This document shows, one piece after another, positions 34,167 to 43,719 of a stretch of 64,000 bases of DNA. A program made the position numbers and the translations under genes. Each line of letters opens with the position of its first letter. The stretch's first letter is position 1. The stretch comes from Brachybacterium sp. FME24 (GTDB lineage: Bacteria > Actinomycetota > Actinomycetes > Actinomycetales > Dermabacteraceae), in assembly GCF_014897705.1 (NCBI RefSeq), contig NZ_JABUXV010000008.1, positions 62,001 through 126,000 on the forward strand, in the 5' to 3' direction. The notes beneath the pieces are model-generated. The model did no database searches and was not told the origin of the DNA. It worked only from the letters and a program-made list of their open reading frames with translations.

Positions 34167-35174
34167 GTGACCCATTCCGCACCCGCAGGCGGCCAGACGC
34201 CGCAGCCCCAGACCGCCCACCCCGATACGAGGTCGGCGCGAGTCGTCGCCGTGGTCGTGACCTACAACCGCGAGCAGCTGCTGCGCGAGTGCCTCGACGG
34301 CCTCGCCGCCCAGGAGCGGCTCCCGGACGCCGTGGTGATCATCGACAACGCCTCCAGCGACGGAAGCGGCACCGTCGCCGACGAGCACCCGCTCGCTGCG
34401 GACGTCGTCCACCTGCGCCGCAACGTGGGCGGGGCCGGTGGCTTCGCGACCGGCATCGCTCGCGCCCTGGTCCGCCACGACGCCGACTGGGTCTGGGTGA
34501 TGGACGACGACACCGTTCCGCGACCCGCGGCCCTTGCCGAGCTGCTGGGCGCCCTGGACGCCTCCCCGGTGCGACTGAGCGTGCTCAGTTCTCGAGCGGT
34601 GTGGACCGACGGGCGCGACCATCCGATGAACGCACAACGCACCCGCCTCGGCGCGAGCGCCCAGGAGAGGCGGGATGCCGCGCACGCCGGGGGCCGCCCC
34701 ATCCGCACCGCCAGCTACGTCTCCGCCTTCCTCAACGGTCAGGACGTGCGGCGCCTCGGGCTGCCCAACGCGGACTACTTCATCTGGTCCGACGATTTCG
34801 AGCACACCGGTCGATTGCTGCGCCACGGGCGCGGGCTGCAGGTTCCCACCTCAGTGGTCGAGCACCGCACAGCGACCTTCAGCAACGCCCAGACCAGCCC
34901 CGGCTCACGTTTCTACTACGACGTGCGCAACCGGCTCTGGGCCCTCCTGCGCACGACCTCGTTCACCCCTGTCGAAAAGGTGCTGTACGGCGGACGCACT
35001 GCGCTCGGGTGGGCCGGTCAGCTGCTGCGCCATCGGGGCGACCTCATCGGGGTGGGCCTGAGAGGCCTGGCGTCCGCGCTGCGACGAGGGCCTCGCCCGT
35101 CGGCCCTGGTGCTGCAGGGCGAGGCCGAGGCCGCGGCGGACGTCCGCGCGATCGAGCGGGCGGCGGGACGGTGA
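34167..35174 (+). CDS. GT2 galactofuranosyltransferase, GlfT1-like
   Basis: 335-residue GT-A enzyme. After an Ala/Pro/Gln-rich 25-residue tail it has VVAVVVTYNREQLLRECL, VIIDNASSDGSG, LRRNVGGAGGFATGIARAL, the triple-Asp metal site in ADWVWVMDDDTVP, SAFLNGQDVRRLGLP and the second acidic block FIWSDDFEHTGRLLR. The NVGGAGGF / WVWxxDDD / F-N-G / D-x-E-x-x-R-R-L layout is that of mycobacterial GlfT1 (Rv3782), which adds the first Galf units to the lipid-linked linker. GGAGG 5 bases before GTG 34167 fixes the start. Coupled by 4 bases to the next GT2 gene. Confidence 0.82.
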   Translation: MTHSAPAGGQTPQPQTAHPDTRSARVVAVVVTYNREQLLRECLDGLAAQERLPDAVVIIDNASSDGSGTVADEHPLAADVVHLRRNVGGAGGFATGIARALVRHDADWVWVMDDDTVPRPAALAELLGALDASPVRLSVLSSRAVWTDGRDHPMNAQRTRLGASAQERRDAAHAGGRPIRTASYVSAFLNGQDVRRLGLPNADYFIWSDDFEHTGRLLRHGRGLQVPTSVVEHRTATFSNAQTSPGSRFYYDVRNRLWALLRTTSFTPVEKVLYGGRTALGWAGQLLRHRGDLIGVGLRGLASALRRGPRPSALVLQGEAEAAADVRAIERAAGR

Positions 35175-36052
35175 GCGCCGGGCACCAGGTGCAGGTGTCG
35201 GCACGCGGCACGCCACCGTTCGCGGTGCTCATGCCCGTGTGGGGTCGAGACCGGTCGGACCGGGTCGAGCTCGCCCTCGCCTCCGCCACCGTCGACCAGC
35301 AGCTGCCCCCCGACCTGGTGATCCTCACCGTCGATGGCCCGCTGCCGGCCGCTCTGGAGACCCTCGTCGCGCGAGTCGTCGACGGGGAGTTCGGCCCGGC
35401 ACAGGTGCTGCGCCACGAGACCCACCGGGGTGTTGCCGCGGCGCTGCAGGATGGCCTGGAGGTCTCGCCCCTGGACCTGGTCGCGCGCGCCGATGCCGAC
35501 GACATCTGCCGTCCCGAGCGCTTCGCCCTGCAGATCCCCCGTATGGACGGCGACGCCGACGGTGCGGACCCGGTGGATCTCCTCGGCGGCGCGATGCGCG
35601 AGTTCAGCGATCGGCTCGAGCCGGGCCACGGGCCGTTGCGCGCCCGACCCACGACCCATGACGAGATCGTGGAGTACATGCCTCACCACAGCCCCTTCCA
35701 CCATCCGACCGTGGTGATGCGACGCTCGGTCGCGCTCGCCGTCGGCGGGTACCGCGAACTTCCGCTGCTGGAGGACTACTGGCTGTGGGAGCGGATGATG
35801 CTCGGTGGTGCCCGGTTGGGGAATCTCCCGGAGGTCGTCGTCGACTACCGCGTCGATGACGACCTGTTCGCGCGGCGCGGAGGCTGGCGCCTCTACGCGA
35901 GCGACGTGCGCCTGCAGCGGCACATGGTCCGGGACCGGGTCACCAGCCCGGCGCTGTTCCTGCGCAACCTCACCCTGAGGGGCGCGTATCGCTTCGCCCC
36001 GGGATGGGTGCGGCGCCTGGGATACCGCACCTTCATCGAGAAGACGGCATGA
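35171..36052 (+). CDS. Glycosyltransferase family 2
   Basis: 293 residues. GT-A domain with PFAVLMPVWGRDRSDRVELAL, ILTVDGPLPAAL, HRGVAAALQDGLEVSPLDLVARADADDICRPERF (metal-binding DADD), then MPHHSPFHHPTVVMRRSVALAVGGY and LLEDYWLWERM as the catalytic-base region. This is the pattern of capsular/LPS GT2 enzymes that read R-x-D-A-D-D. The GTG start overlaps the GlfT1-like stop. A 111-base gap with a candidate promoter separates it from glf. The transferred sugar is unknown. Confidence 0.85.
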   Translation: MSAGHQVQVSARGTPPFAVLMPVWGRDRSDRVELALASATVDQQLPPDLVILTVDGPLPAALETLVARVVDGEFGPAQVLRHETHRGVAAALQDGLEVSPLDLVARADADDICRPERFALQIPRMDGDADGADPVDLLGGAMREFSDRLEPGHGPLRARPTTHDEIVEYMPHHSPFHHPTVVMRRSVALAVGGYRELPLLEDYWLWERMMLGGARLGNLPEVVVDYRVDDDLFARRGGWRLYASDVRLQRHMVRDRVTSPALFLRNLTLRGAYRFAPGWVRRLGYRTFIEKTA

Positions 36053-37321
<1,269 letters not shown>

Positions 37322-37379
37322 CCCGACAGCCCCGCCGCGCACCGAGCGGGGCATCCGACGAGCGCCCATGAGGAGCACC

Positions 37380-39509
37380 ATGAACGCCACCCCCGCCCCG
37401 ACCGCGACCGCCGAACCTCGCGGCGACGAGACCCCCGAGCTCGCCCCGCAGCGACTGCTGCAACGACTGATCCTGCCGTACGAGGCGTCCCCGGACATCG
37501 TGCCGCTGTACATCGAGGCCGAGGATGCCCGCTCCGGCGCCACCGGCGGAGCCTTCGGACTGGGCGGAGCGTCCGATCGCGCTGCCCAGGAGCCTGCCGC
37601 GCCGTCCTCGCGCGGGGGCGGGGCCGCTCAGGCGGGCGCGCTCAGCCAGGTGGACATCAGCGAGATCAACGACCGCTACGCCGTGCGTATCCCCGCGCAC
37701 TCGATGCGCTCCTTCGGGACCTACTTCAACGCCTTCCCCGCCAGCTACTGGCGGCGCTGGACCCCGGTGCGCAAGATCCGTCTGACGATCCGGACCGCAG
37801 GGTCCGGGCACCTCATCATCATGCGCTCCACCGCCCGGGGGACCCTGCAGCGACAGGTGTCACGGAACGTCGGCGGCGGCCCGACCGAGCAGGTCTTCGA
37901 CCTGCCGCTGAATGCCTTCGGCGACGGCGGCTGGTACTGGTTCGACGCGTATGCGGGCGATGACGACCTCACGATCCTGGGCGCCCAGTGGACGGCCGAC
38001 GCCGATCTCGCCCGCACCGAGGGCACGTTCTCCATCGGCATGACCACCATGAACAAGGTCCCGTACTGCCTGGACAACATCCGGACCGTCGCCCAGGACC
38101 CGGATCTGCGCGAGCTGCTGGACGTCATGTACGTCGTCGATCAGGGCACGGACCGCCTGCGTGACCACGCCGAGGATCTGGCGCCGCTGCAGGAATCGCT
38201 CGGCGACCAGCTGCAGATCATCGAACAGGGCAACATCGGCGGCTCCGGGGGCTTCTCCCGCGGCATGTACGAGGCCGCCACCGGTGGCACGTCGACCTAC
38301 GTGGTCAACTGCGACGACGACATCGTCCTGGAGCCGGAGTCACTGATCCGGATGACGACCTTCGCGGACTTCGCCACCAAGCCCACCATCGTCGGCGCCC
38401 ACATGTTCGACCTCAACAACCGCTCGGTGCTGCACACCTTCGGCGAGGTCGTCGATCCGTGGCGCATCCAGCCCGCCCTGGCCAACCCGGGCGCCGAGAT
38501 GGGTCACGACTTCGCGCTCGACCCGCTGCGCTCGACCCCGTGGCTGCACCGGCGCGCGGACGTCGACTACAACGGCTGGTGGAGCTGCCTCATCCCGACC
38601 GAGGCGGTCCGCCAGATCGGTCTGAGCCTGCCGGTGTTCATCAAGTGGGATGACGCCGAGTACGGCCTGCGCGCGAAGAAGGCCGGGTTCCCGACGGTCT
38701 CGCTGCCCGGCGCCGGCGTGTGGCACATGAGCTGGGTGGACAAGGACGACCTGGTGGGATGGCAGGCCTACTTCCACGAACGCAACCGGATCATCACCGC
38801 GCTGCTGCACTCGCCGTACGCGAGGGGTGGCCGGGTGATCAAGGAATCTCAGTTCATGGATGTCAAGCACCTGATCTCCATGCAGTACTACACCGAGGCG
38901 GGTCGGCTCATGGCGCAGCGCGACGTGCTCGATGGGCCCGAGATGCTCCACCCGTCGATCGGGACGAAGCTGCCGGAGATCCGGGCGATGGCGTCGGACT
39001 TCGACGACGCCGCAGCGAAGAAGGATCCCGATCTCTACCCGTCGATCCATGTCGACAAGCCGCCGCGCAAGGGCAAGCCGTTCACCGAGCCGCGTCGCCT
39101 GATGCTGCCGGTGTGGACCGTGAAGACGCTCGCCAAGCAGCTGGTGAAGGCGCCGAAGCCGCGGGCGGACGAGAACCCGCAGGCCGCGATCGCCCACCTC
39201 GATGCGAAGTGGTGGCGACTGTCCGCCTACGACAGCGCCCTGGTCTCCAACGCGGAGGGCACCCAGGTGTCCTGGTACAAGCGAGATCCGCGCCAGGTGC
39301 GCGACATGCTCGCCGATGCGGTCGGTGCTCACCTCGACCTCCACCGTCGTTGGCCCGATCTGCAGCGCTCCTACCAAGGTGCCGCGCAGCAGATCACCTC
39401 GTTCGAGGCGTGGGAGAAGACCTTCGCCGAGAACCCGGCCCCGGTGCGCGACCGGGACGTGGTCGACGGTGCAGCTGATGCCTCTGCGACCGGAGGCTCC
39501 CCGGCGTGA
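37380..39509 (+). CDS. glfT2: Galactofuranosyltransferase GlfT2-like
   Basis: Polymerising GT2 that extends galactan from UDP-Galf. The 709-residue protein has an N-terminal beta-sandwich domain (about 15-205, with FGTYFNAFPASYWRRWT), a GT-A domain with triple-Asp D312-D314 in VVNCDDDIVLEPE, the acidic WDDAEYGLR (W423-E427), HMSW with H449, and a C-terminal helical domain from about 480. This domain order and these motifs are those of mycobacterial GlfT2 (about 637 residues). ATG 37380 is chosen over ATG 37368 because AGGAG precedes it. A Ser/Gly/Ala-rich insertion (about 50-95) is not in the family as I recall it. Coupled by 4 bases to wzm. Confidence 0.92.
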   Translation: MNATPAPTATAEPRGDETPELAPQRLLQRLILPYEASPDIVPLYIEAEDARSGATGGAFGLGGASDRAAQEPAAPSSRGGGAAQAGALSQVDISEINDRYAVRIPAHSMRSFGTYFNAFPASYWRRWTPVRKIRLTIRTAGSGHLIIMRSTARGTLQRQVSRNVGGGPTEQVFDLPLNAFGDGGWYWFDAYAGDDDLTILGAQWTADADLARTEGTFSIGMTTMNKVPYCLDNIRTVAQDPDLRELLDVMYVVDQGTDRLRDHAEDLAPLQESLGDQLQIIEQGNIGGSGGFSRGMYEAATGGTSTYVVNCDDDIVLEPESLIRMTTFADFATKPTIVGAHMFDLNNRSVLHTFGEVVDPWRIQPALANPGAEMGHDFALDPLRSTPWLHRRADVDYNGWWSCLIPTEAVRQIGLSLPVFIKWDDAEYGLRAKKAGFPTVSLPGAGVWHMSWVDKDDLVGWQAYFHERNRIITALLHSPYARGGRVIKESQFMDVKHLISMQYYTEAGRLMAQRDVLDGPEMLHPSIGTKLPEIRAMASDFDDAAAKKDPDLYPSIHVDKPPRKGKPFTEPRRLMLPVWTVKTLAKQLVKAPKPRADENPQAAIAHLDAKWWRLSAYDSALVSNAEGTQVSWYKRDPRQVRDMLADAVGAHLDLHRRWPDLQRSYQGAAQQITSFEAWEKTFAENPAPVRDRDVVDGAADASATGGSPA

Positions 39510-40441
39510 CCGGGAACGGTGACGCGGCTCGCCCCACTCTTCCCGGCGTCCCGTCCTCCGCCGAGCAGGCGGAGGGGTGGCGGGCGCCCGGACAGGACGC
39601 CGGCTGGCTGAACCCGGTCCGGGAACGGTTCCTGCTGCGGCTGCTGGTGCGCAAGGAGCTGCGGGTGCGCTACCGCGGCAGCATGCTGGGCATGCTGTGG
39701 AGCTACGTGAAGCCCGCAGTGCAGTTCATCGTCTTCTACATCGCGCTCGGGTTGTTCCTGCAGCTGTCCAAGGGGACCCCCGGCTACGCCGTCTACCTGT
39801 TCAGCGGCATCGTGGTGATCAACCTCTTCGGCGAGGTCTTCGGCAACGCCACCCGGTCCATCACGGGCAACGGGGCGCTGGTGGCGAAGATCTACATGCC
39901 CAGCCAGCTGTTCCCGTGGTCCAGCATGATCGTGGCGCTCGTGCACTTCCTGCCGCAGCTGGTGGTGCTGGTCGTGGGGGCGCTGCTGTCCGGATGGATC
40001 CCCTCGCCGACCTCCCTGGTCGCCTTCGGGCTCGGGATGGTGATCCTGCTGGTGTTCACCATGGGGCTGGGTATGCTCGCCGCCGCGCTGAACGCCGCGT
40101 TCCGGGACGTCGAGAACTTCGTGGACCTCATCGTCATGGTCGCGACCTGGCTCTCCCCGGTGCTCTACCGCATCTCCATGGTGCAGGAGGCGATCGGCGG
40201 CACGATCTGGTGGTGGCTCTACCAGCTCAATCCCCTGACGATCGTGGTGGAGCTCTTCCACGTCGCCTTCTGGCGGTACTCGGGTCCCGTGGTGGAGAAG
40301 CTTCCGATGGATCCGACCCTGGCCACCCCGGGGGAGCCCTTCGGCCTGTGGTGGGCGGGACTGCTCATCGCCATGGCGACGTTCGTGGTCGGCACCATCG
40401 TGTTCGAGCGCTCCAAGCGGCGCTTCGCCCAGGAACTGTGA
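39506..40441 (+). CDS. wzm: ABC-2 polysaccharide export permease (Rv3783-like)
   Basis: 311-residue membrane subunit with six hydrophobic helices after an approximately 40-residue cytoplasmic N-terminus. The first amphipathic helix LVRKELRVRYRGSMLGMLWSY and the P-x-x-Q-F start of TM1 are typical of polysaccharide/teichoic-acid exporters, as is NPLTIVVELFHVAFW before the last helices. With the ATPase 13 bases downstream it forms the complex that moves a lipid-linked glycan across the membrane. Adjacent glf/glfT2 imply galactan as cargo, as for the mycobacterial Rv3781-Rv3783 pair. Its GTG overlaps the glfT2 stop. Confidence 0.92.
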   Translation: MTGNGDAARPTLPGVPSSAEQAEGWRAPGQDAGWLNPVRERFLLRLLVRKELRVRYRGSMLGMLWSYVKPAVQFIVFYIALGLFLQLSKGTPGYAVYLFSGIVVINLFGEVFGNATRSITGNGALVAKIYMPSQLFPWSSMIVALVHFLPQLVVLVVGALLSGWIPSPTSLVAFGLGMVILLVFTMGLGMLAAALNAAFRDVENFVDLIVMVATWLSPVLYRISMVQEAIGGTIWWWLYQLNPLTIVVELFHVAFWRYSGPVVEKLPMDPTLATPGEPFGLWWAGLLIAMATFVVGTIVFERSKRRFAQEL

Positions 40442-40454
40442 GGGGAGCAGACTC

Positions 40455-41225
40455 ATGAGCCCGAATATCCAGGACGTTCCCGAGTCCGCGGCGGTCCCTA
40501 CCGACCGCGAGATGGTGCGCATCCAGCACATCAGCAAGGAGTTCTCCCTGCGCCACGATCACTCGCTCAAGGAGCTGGTGTTCTCCGCGCTGCAGAAGAA
40601 GAAGCTGGCCGACACCTTCCTGGCCCTGGACGACGTGGACCTCACCGTGCACGCCGGGGAGACCGTGGGTCTGATCGGCTTCAACGGCTCCGGAAAATCC
40701 ACCCTGTTGAAGACGATCTCCGGGGTGCTGTTCCCCGATGTGGGCCGGGTGATGCTGCGCGGCCGGGTGGCGGGACTGATCGAGGTCGGCGCGGGGTTCC
40801 ACCCCGACCTCTCCGGCCGCGAGAACGTCTACCTCAACGGCGCGATCCTCGGGATGGATCGCGAGCAGATCGACGCGAAGTTCGACGAGATCGTCGCCTT
40901 CAGCGAGATCGAGGAGTTCATCGACACCGACGTGAAGTACTACAGCTCGGGCATGTTCCTGCGGCTGGCGTTCTCGGTCGCCGTGCACACCGAGCCCGAC
41001 ATCTTCCTGGTCGACGAGATCCTCTCCGTCGGCGACGAGCCCTTCCAGCGCAAGTGCCTCCAGCGCATCCGCGAGCTCCAGCAGGCCGGCCGCACCATGG
41101 TCGTGGTCTCCCACGAGCTGGAGATGCTCCAGAAGCTGTGCACCCGCATCGTCGTGATGCGTGCGGGGAAGGTCATCTTCGACGGCGATCCCACGAAGGC
41201 CGTCGCGACTCTGCGCGCCAGCTGA
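40455..41225 (+). CDS. wzt: ABC exporter ATPase for polysaccharide (Rv3781-like)
   Basis: 256-residue nucleotide-binding subunit. It has Walker A GFNGSGKS (75-82), the exporter-type GLIEVGAGFHPDLSGRENVYLNGAILGM stretch, signature YSSGM (163-167), Walker B IFLVDE (D187, E188) and a VVSHELEML H-loop. It ends soon after the ATPase core, so it lacks the C-terminal carbohydrate-binding domain of O-antigen Wzt proteins. The Rv3781/TagH-short class is the same length, so this is not a truncation. GGGGAG precedes ATG 40455. Last gene of the galactofuranan operon. Confidence 0.93.
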   Translation: MSPNIQDVPESAAVPTDREMVRIQHISKEFSLRHDHSLKELVFSALQKKKLADTFLALDDVDLTVHAGETVGLIGFNGSGKSTLLKTISGVLFPDVGRVMLRGRVAGLIEVGAGFHPDLSGRENVYLNGAILGMDREQIDAKFDEIVAFSEIEEFIDTDVKYYSSGMFLRLAFSVAVHTEPDIFLVDEILSVGDEPFQRKCLQRIRELQQAGRTMVVVSHELEMLQKLCTRIVVMRAGKVIFDGDPTKAVATLRAS

Positions 41226-41228
41226 TCG

Positions 41229-41253
41229 AGGCCAGGCCAGGCCAGGCCAGGCC
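41229..41253 (+). repeat. Tandem 5-base repeat (AGGCC x5)
   Basis: Five uninterrupted copies of AGGCC begin 4 bases after the wzt stop codon. They run directly into the two 20-base repeats that follow. No coding frame is supported across the repeat. Confidence 0.9.
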
Positions 41254-41293
41254 GGACCTGGTCAGGCCGGGCCGGACCTGGTCAGGCCGGGCC
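41250..41293. terminator. Two tandem 20-base hairpin repeats between convergent wzt and TIGR03089 genes
   Basis: Two identical 20-base units (41254-41273 and 41274-41293) contain GACC-T-GGTC flanked by self-complementary GGCC, so each can fold into a stem (e.g. 41250-41268). The second copy extends into the last codons of the minus-strand gene. The position between convergent genes suggests a bidirectional terminator. There is no U-tract. Confidence 0.5.
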
Positions 41294-42007
41294 GGTCACG
41301 GCTTCGTCGTGCGCCTGCCGCTCGCTCACGCCGGCGGAAGGGCCGACGAACCCTCCGCCGGCCAGGAGCGCGGCGAGCACGGCGGGGATCGAGGCCAAGC
41401 CATCGCCGCCGACGAGGAGCCGCGGCGCGATGACGTTCCCGGACGCGGATACGGTGTCGTGCGCAGCGAGGGAGGATTCGGGCAGCGACGGTGCTGGCCC
41501 TCCCCACGCGGGCAGCACGACGCCGAGCTGATCCGGGCTCGCGCGGACCTCGGCGACCCAGTCGTGCACGAGGGCAGGGAGCTGCCCATCGAAACGGGGG
41601 GCGAGCGAGACGGGCTGCACGGCCAGCACCTCGTCCGCGCTGCGGGCGAGCGCGGAATCCGGCCGATCGGTGGCCACCAGGCGCGGAGCGGTCGGGACCG
41701 TGGTGCCGGTCTCCCGGCCACCGGTCTCGTCCTCGTTCTCGCCCAGGAGGGTGACGTGCGCGCCGAGGGACCAGGCGGCCAGGGCCAGCACCAGTCGCTT
41801 CCAATGCGGCGGAAGATCCAGGACCACGGCGTCGCCGGGCTCAAGGGCGATCTCGTCGTGGAGGTGACCGATCGTCTTGATCACCCAGTTCGCGAGCACA
41901 TGACCGGACAGCTCGATCCGGGCGGCCTCCCCGTACCAGGCGAGGGCCGGGTTCGGGCCGCTGCGGGCGAGGGCCGTGAGCAGGCGGGTGCTGAGGTCTG
42001 CGGTCAT
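41282..42007 (-). CDS. TIGR03089 family protein
   Basis: 241-residue soluble protein resembling the N-terminal part of an AMP-forming acyl-CoA synthetase: LSGHVLANWVIKTIGHLHDEIALEPGDAVVLDLPPHWKRLVLALAAWSLGAHVTLLG. It lacks the ATP-binding P-loop and C-terminal domain of real ligases, which is normal for TIGR03089. In mycobacteria the homologue (Rv3268) lies next to the LCP gene. Here the LCP gene is about 8 kb away, separated by GT2, glf and exporter genes. Its ATG overlaps the cofE stop by 4 bases. No function has been shown to my knowledge. Confidence 0.8.
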   Translation of the reverse strand: MTADLSTRLLTALARSGPNPALAWYGEAARIELSGHVLANWVIKTIGHLHDEIALEPGDAVVLDLPPHWKRLVLALAAWSLGAHVTLLGENEDETGGRETGTTVPTAPRLVATDRPDSALARSADEVLAVQPVSLAPRFDGQLPALVHDWVAEVRASPDQLGVVLPAWGGPAPSLPESSLAAHDTVSASGNVIAPRLLVGGDGLASIPAVLAALLAGGGFVGPSAGVSERQAHDEAVTGPA

Positions 42008-43269
42008 CGGGGGTCCTCCTGGGACTCGGGGTGAGCGATCTCGACGCTCAGGGGTGGCAGCGGTTCGCCGAGGCCCTCGGCTCCGAGCGCGGTGCGAAGC
42101 CGTTCGGCCAGCTCCCCGGCCGCGATCCAGTCCGCGGGTTCGGTGCCGGCCGGGGTGACCACGATGCGCGCGGCCTCGGAGGCGGTCTTCTCCGGAGGCA
42201 TCGCCGGCAGGGGACCTGCTGCCCCGGTCGACGGTATCCCGTCCGAACGGTCGGGAGGAGAGGGGGCCGGGGTTGGCAGCGGTTCGAGCAGGCGTGCGGT
42301 GGCGGCACGGATCGGGTCGCCGGGTCGGGGGAGCGAGGCCACGGCGAGGGCGCGCTGCACGCGCTCGGCGACGGGCTCGAGGGACATGCGCGCGATCGGT
42401 TCCTGCTCGGGGGTCAGTCCCAGGGCGACCCAGACCGATTCCAGACTGGGCCGACGGAACCAGTCCTCGCTGCCGGTGCGTGAGAGGTCCCGGGCAGGTA
42501 CATCCTCGGTGGTCGCCTCGGAGAGGCCGCGCACGAGAGCGGCCGGCACCCCGCTGGACTTGCCCTTGACGAGATCGGAGGCGGCGGCGAGCTCGTCGGC
42601 CAGATTGCGCACCGTCACCGTGAGGGGGCGGCCGTCGGCGTCCACGCCGCCGCGCAGATCCTGCAGCGAAGCGACGCCCGATGCTCCGAGCGCGATGTCG
42701 CCCACCCCGACCCGCCAGATCCTGGACGAGGTGTCGGTCAGCAGCACGCCGATACGTACGTCGAGGGCGCTGACCAGGCCTTCTCGTAACTGTTGGGCGC
42801 AGGCGTCGGGATCTTCCGGCAGCAGCAGAGGGCCGTCGGGGGCATTGGAGGAGTCGGCTCCGGCCGCCGCCATCACCGGGCCGGAGGGGATCTGCAGGAT
42901 CGAGGTGACCACGTGGGTGTGACGGCGACGAGCGACGGTGCGCACGGCCGATGCCTCGATGGCAGCGTCCCGCTCATGCGGTGAGACGCGCAGACCGAGC
43001 GCTTTGGAGACGATCTTGGTGGAGACGCACAGCACGTCTCCGTCACGCGCATCGAGTCCCCGGATCGCGTCGGCGAGCATGGTGGCGAGGTCGTCGCCCT
43101 CCCGGATCTCGCCGATTCCCCGCACCGGGAGGATCTGGACCGCGCCCTGTCCCGGCGGCGGGCCAGACGGAGCCGGCGGAGCGGCCGGTGGGCTCGAGGA
43201 GGGTGCCGGTGGCGCGGCGTGCGACGCTGGGATCGGTGCGACCTGCGGGTGCTGCGGCGTGGGGCTCAC
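42004..43269 (-). CDS. cofE: Coenzyme F420:L-glutamate ligase domain protein (CofE/FbiB-like)
   Basis: 421 residues: a Pro/Ala-rich N-terminal tail (1-44), then a CofE domain (about 45-270) with LPVRGIGEIREGDDLATMLADAI, DGDVLCVSTKIVSKALG, IGVLLTDTSSRIWRVGVGDIALG and the DLRGGVDADGRPL block. CofE adds glutamates to F420-0. The rest (about 270-421) is interrupted by a Pro/Ser-rich stretch and is too short for the FMN-binding nitroreductase domain of FbiB, though ADWIAAGELAERLRTALGAEG looks like a remnant. No cofD/fbiA gene is adjacent, unlike in mycobacteria. GTG 43269 is preceded by GGGAGG. Confidence 0.85.
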   Translation of the reverse strand: MSPTPQHPQVAPIPASHAAPPAPSSSPPAAPPAPSGPPPGQGAVQILPVRGIGEIREGDDLATMLADAIRGLDARDGDVLCVSTKIVSKALGLRVSPHERDAAIEASAVRTVARRRHTHVVTSILQIPSGPVMAAAGADSSNAPDGPLLLPEDPDACAQQLREGLVSALDVRIGVLLTDTSSRIWRVGVGDIALGASGVASLQDLRGGVDADGRPLTVTVRNLADELAAASDLVKGKSSGVPAALVRGLSEATTEDVPARDLSRTGSEDWFRRPSLESVWVALGLTPEQEPIARMSLEPVAERVQRALAVASLPRPGDPIRAATARLLEPLPTPAPSPPDRSDGIPSTGAAGPLPAMPPEKTASEAARIVVTPAGTEPADWIAAGELAERLRTALGAEGLGEPLPPLSVEIAHPESQEDPR

Positions 43270-43325
43270 GGGGCCTCCCGGTCTGTGATTCGGGGCGCGC
43301 AGGTGGTCCGACGCGCCGGGCCCGC

Positions 43326-43356
43326 TTGACGGCCCCTAACTACACGGGTGTATTTT
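43326..43356 (+). promoter_or_regulatory. whiB promoter (TTGACG -35 and TATTTT/TGTATT -10)
   Basis: TTGACG at 43326-43331 is the best -35 in the window. TGTATT (43349-43354, 17-base spacing) or TATTTT (43351-43356, 19-base spacing) would be the -10. The leader to ATG 43408 would be about 45 bases and includes AAGGAGAGG. Confidence 0.55.
43341..43352. promoter_or_regulatory. Inverted repeat overlapping the whiB -10 region
   Basis: TACAC-GG-GTGTA is a perfect 5-base inverted repeat with a 2-base centre. It overlaps the likely -10 of whiB and so could be an operator for a dimeric regulator. The locally AT-rich stretch stands out from its GC-rich surroundings. Confidence 0.4.
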
Positions 43357-43407
43357 AGGCCGGAACAGGCCTTCGGTGGGCACTCAGCAGTGGAAGGAGA
43401 GGTGGCG

Positions 43408-43707
43408 ATGGACGACGAACACGTCAAGGATGACGCACGTGCAGAGCTGACCTTGCTCGATTTCGACGGGCAGGATTCTGACGATGCGGAGATGTCATGG
43501 CAGGAGCGAGCCCTGTGCGCGCAGACCGACCCTGAGGCGTTCTTCCCGGAGAAGGGTGGATCCACCCGGGAGGCGAAGAAGGTGTGCGTCTCCTGCGAGG
43601 TGCGCGCCGAATGCCTCGAGTACGCCCTCGAGAACGATGAACGATTCGGTATCTGGGGCGGGCTGTCCGAGCGCGAGCGTCGCAAGCTCAAGCGCCGGGT
43701 GGTCTGA
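43408..43707 (+). CDS. whiB: WhiB-family iron-sulfur regulator (WhiB2/WhmD type)
   Basis: 99-residue [4Fe-4S] transcription factor that works with the principal sigma factor to control cell division and differentiation. The four cluster ligands are C37, C60, C63 and C69 (ALCAQTDPEAFFPEKGG, then KVCVSCEVRAEC). The G[I/V]WGG turn (82-85) and the basic tail SERERRKLKRR follow. The block DPEAFFPEKGGSTREAKK and the neighbourhood (cofE, GT2, manB) match WhiB2/WhmD, not WhiB1. AAGGAGAGG precedes ATG 43408 by 7 bases. The next gene starts 12 bases downstream. Confidence 0.95.
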   Translation: MDDEHVKDDARAELTLLDFDGQDSDDAEMSWQERALCAQTDPEAFFPEKGGSTREAKKVCVSCEVRAECLEYALENDERFGIWGGLSERERRKLKRRVV

Positions 43708-43719
43708 CATCCTGCCTCG

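Noticed and set aside
40455-41225. Wzt truncation (missing C-terminal carbohydrate-binding domain)
   Set aside because: Short ATPases of this length are normal for the Rv3781/TagH-like class that exports lipid-linked galactan or teichoic acids, so there is no sign of a broken gene.
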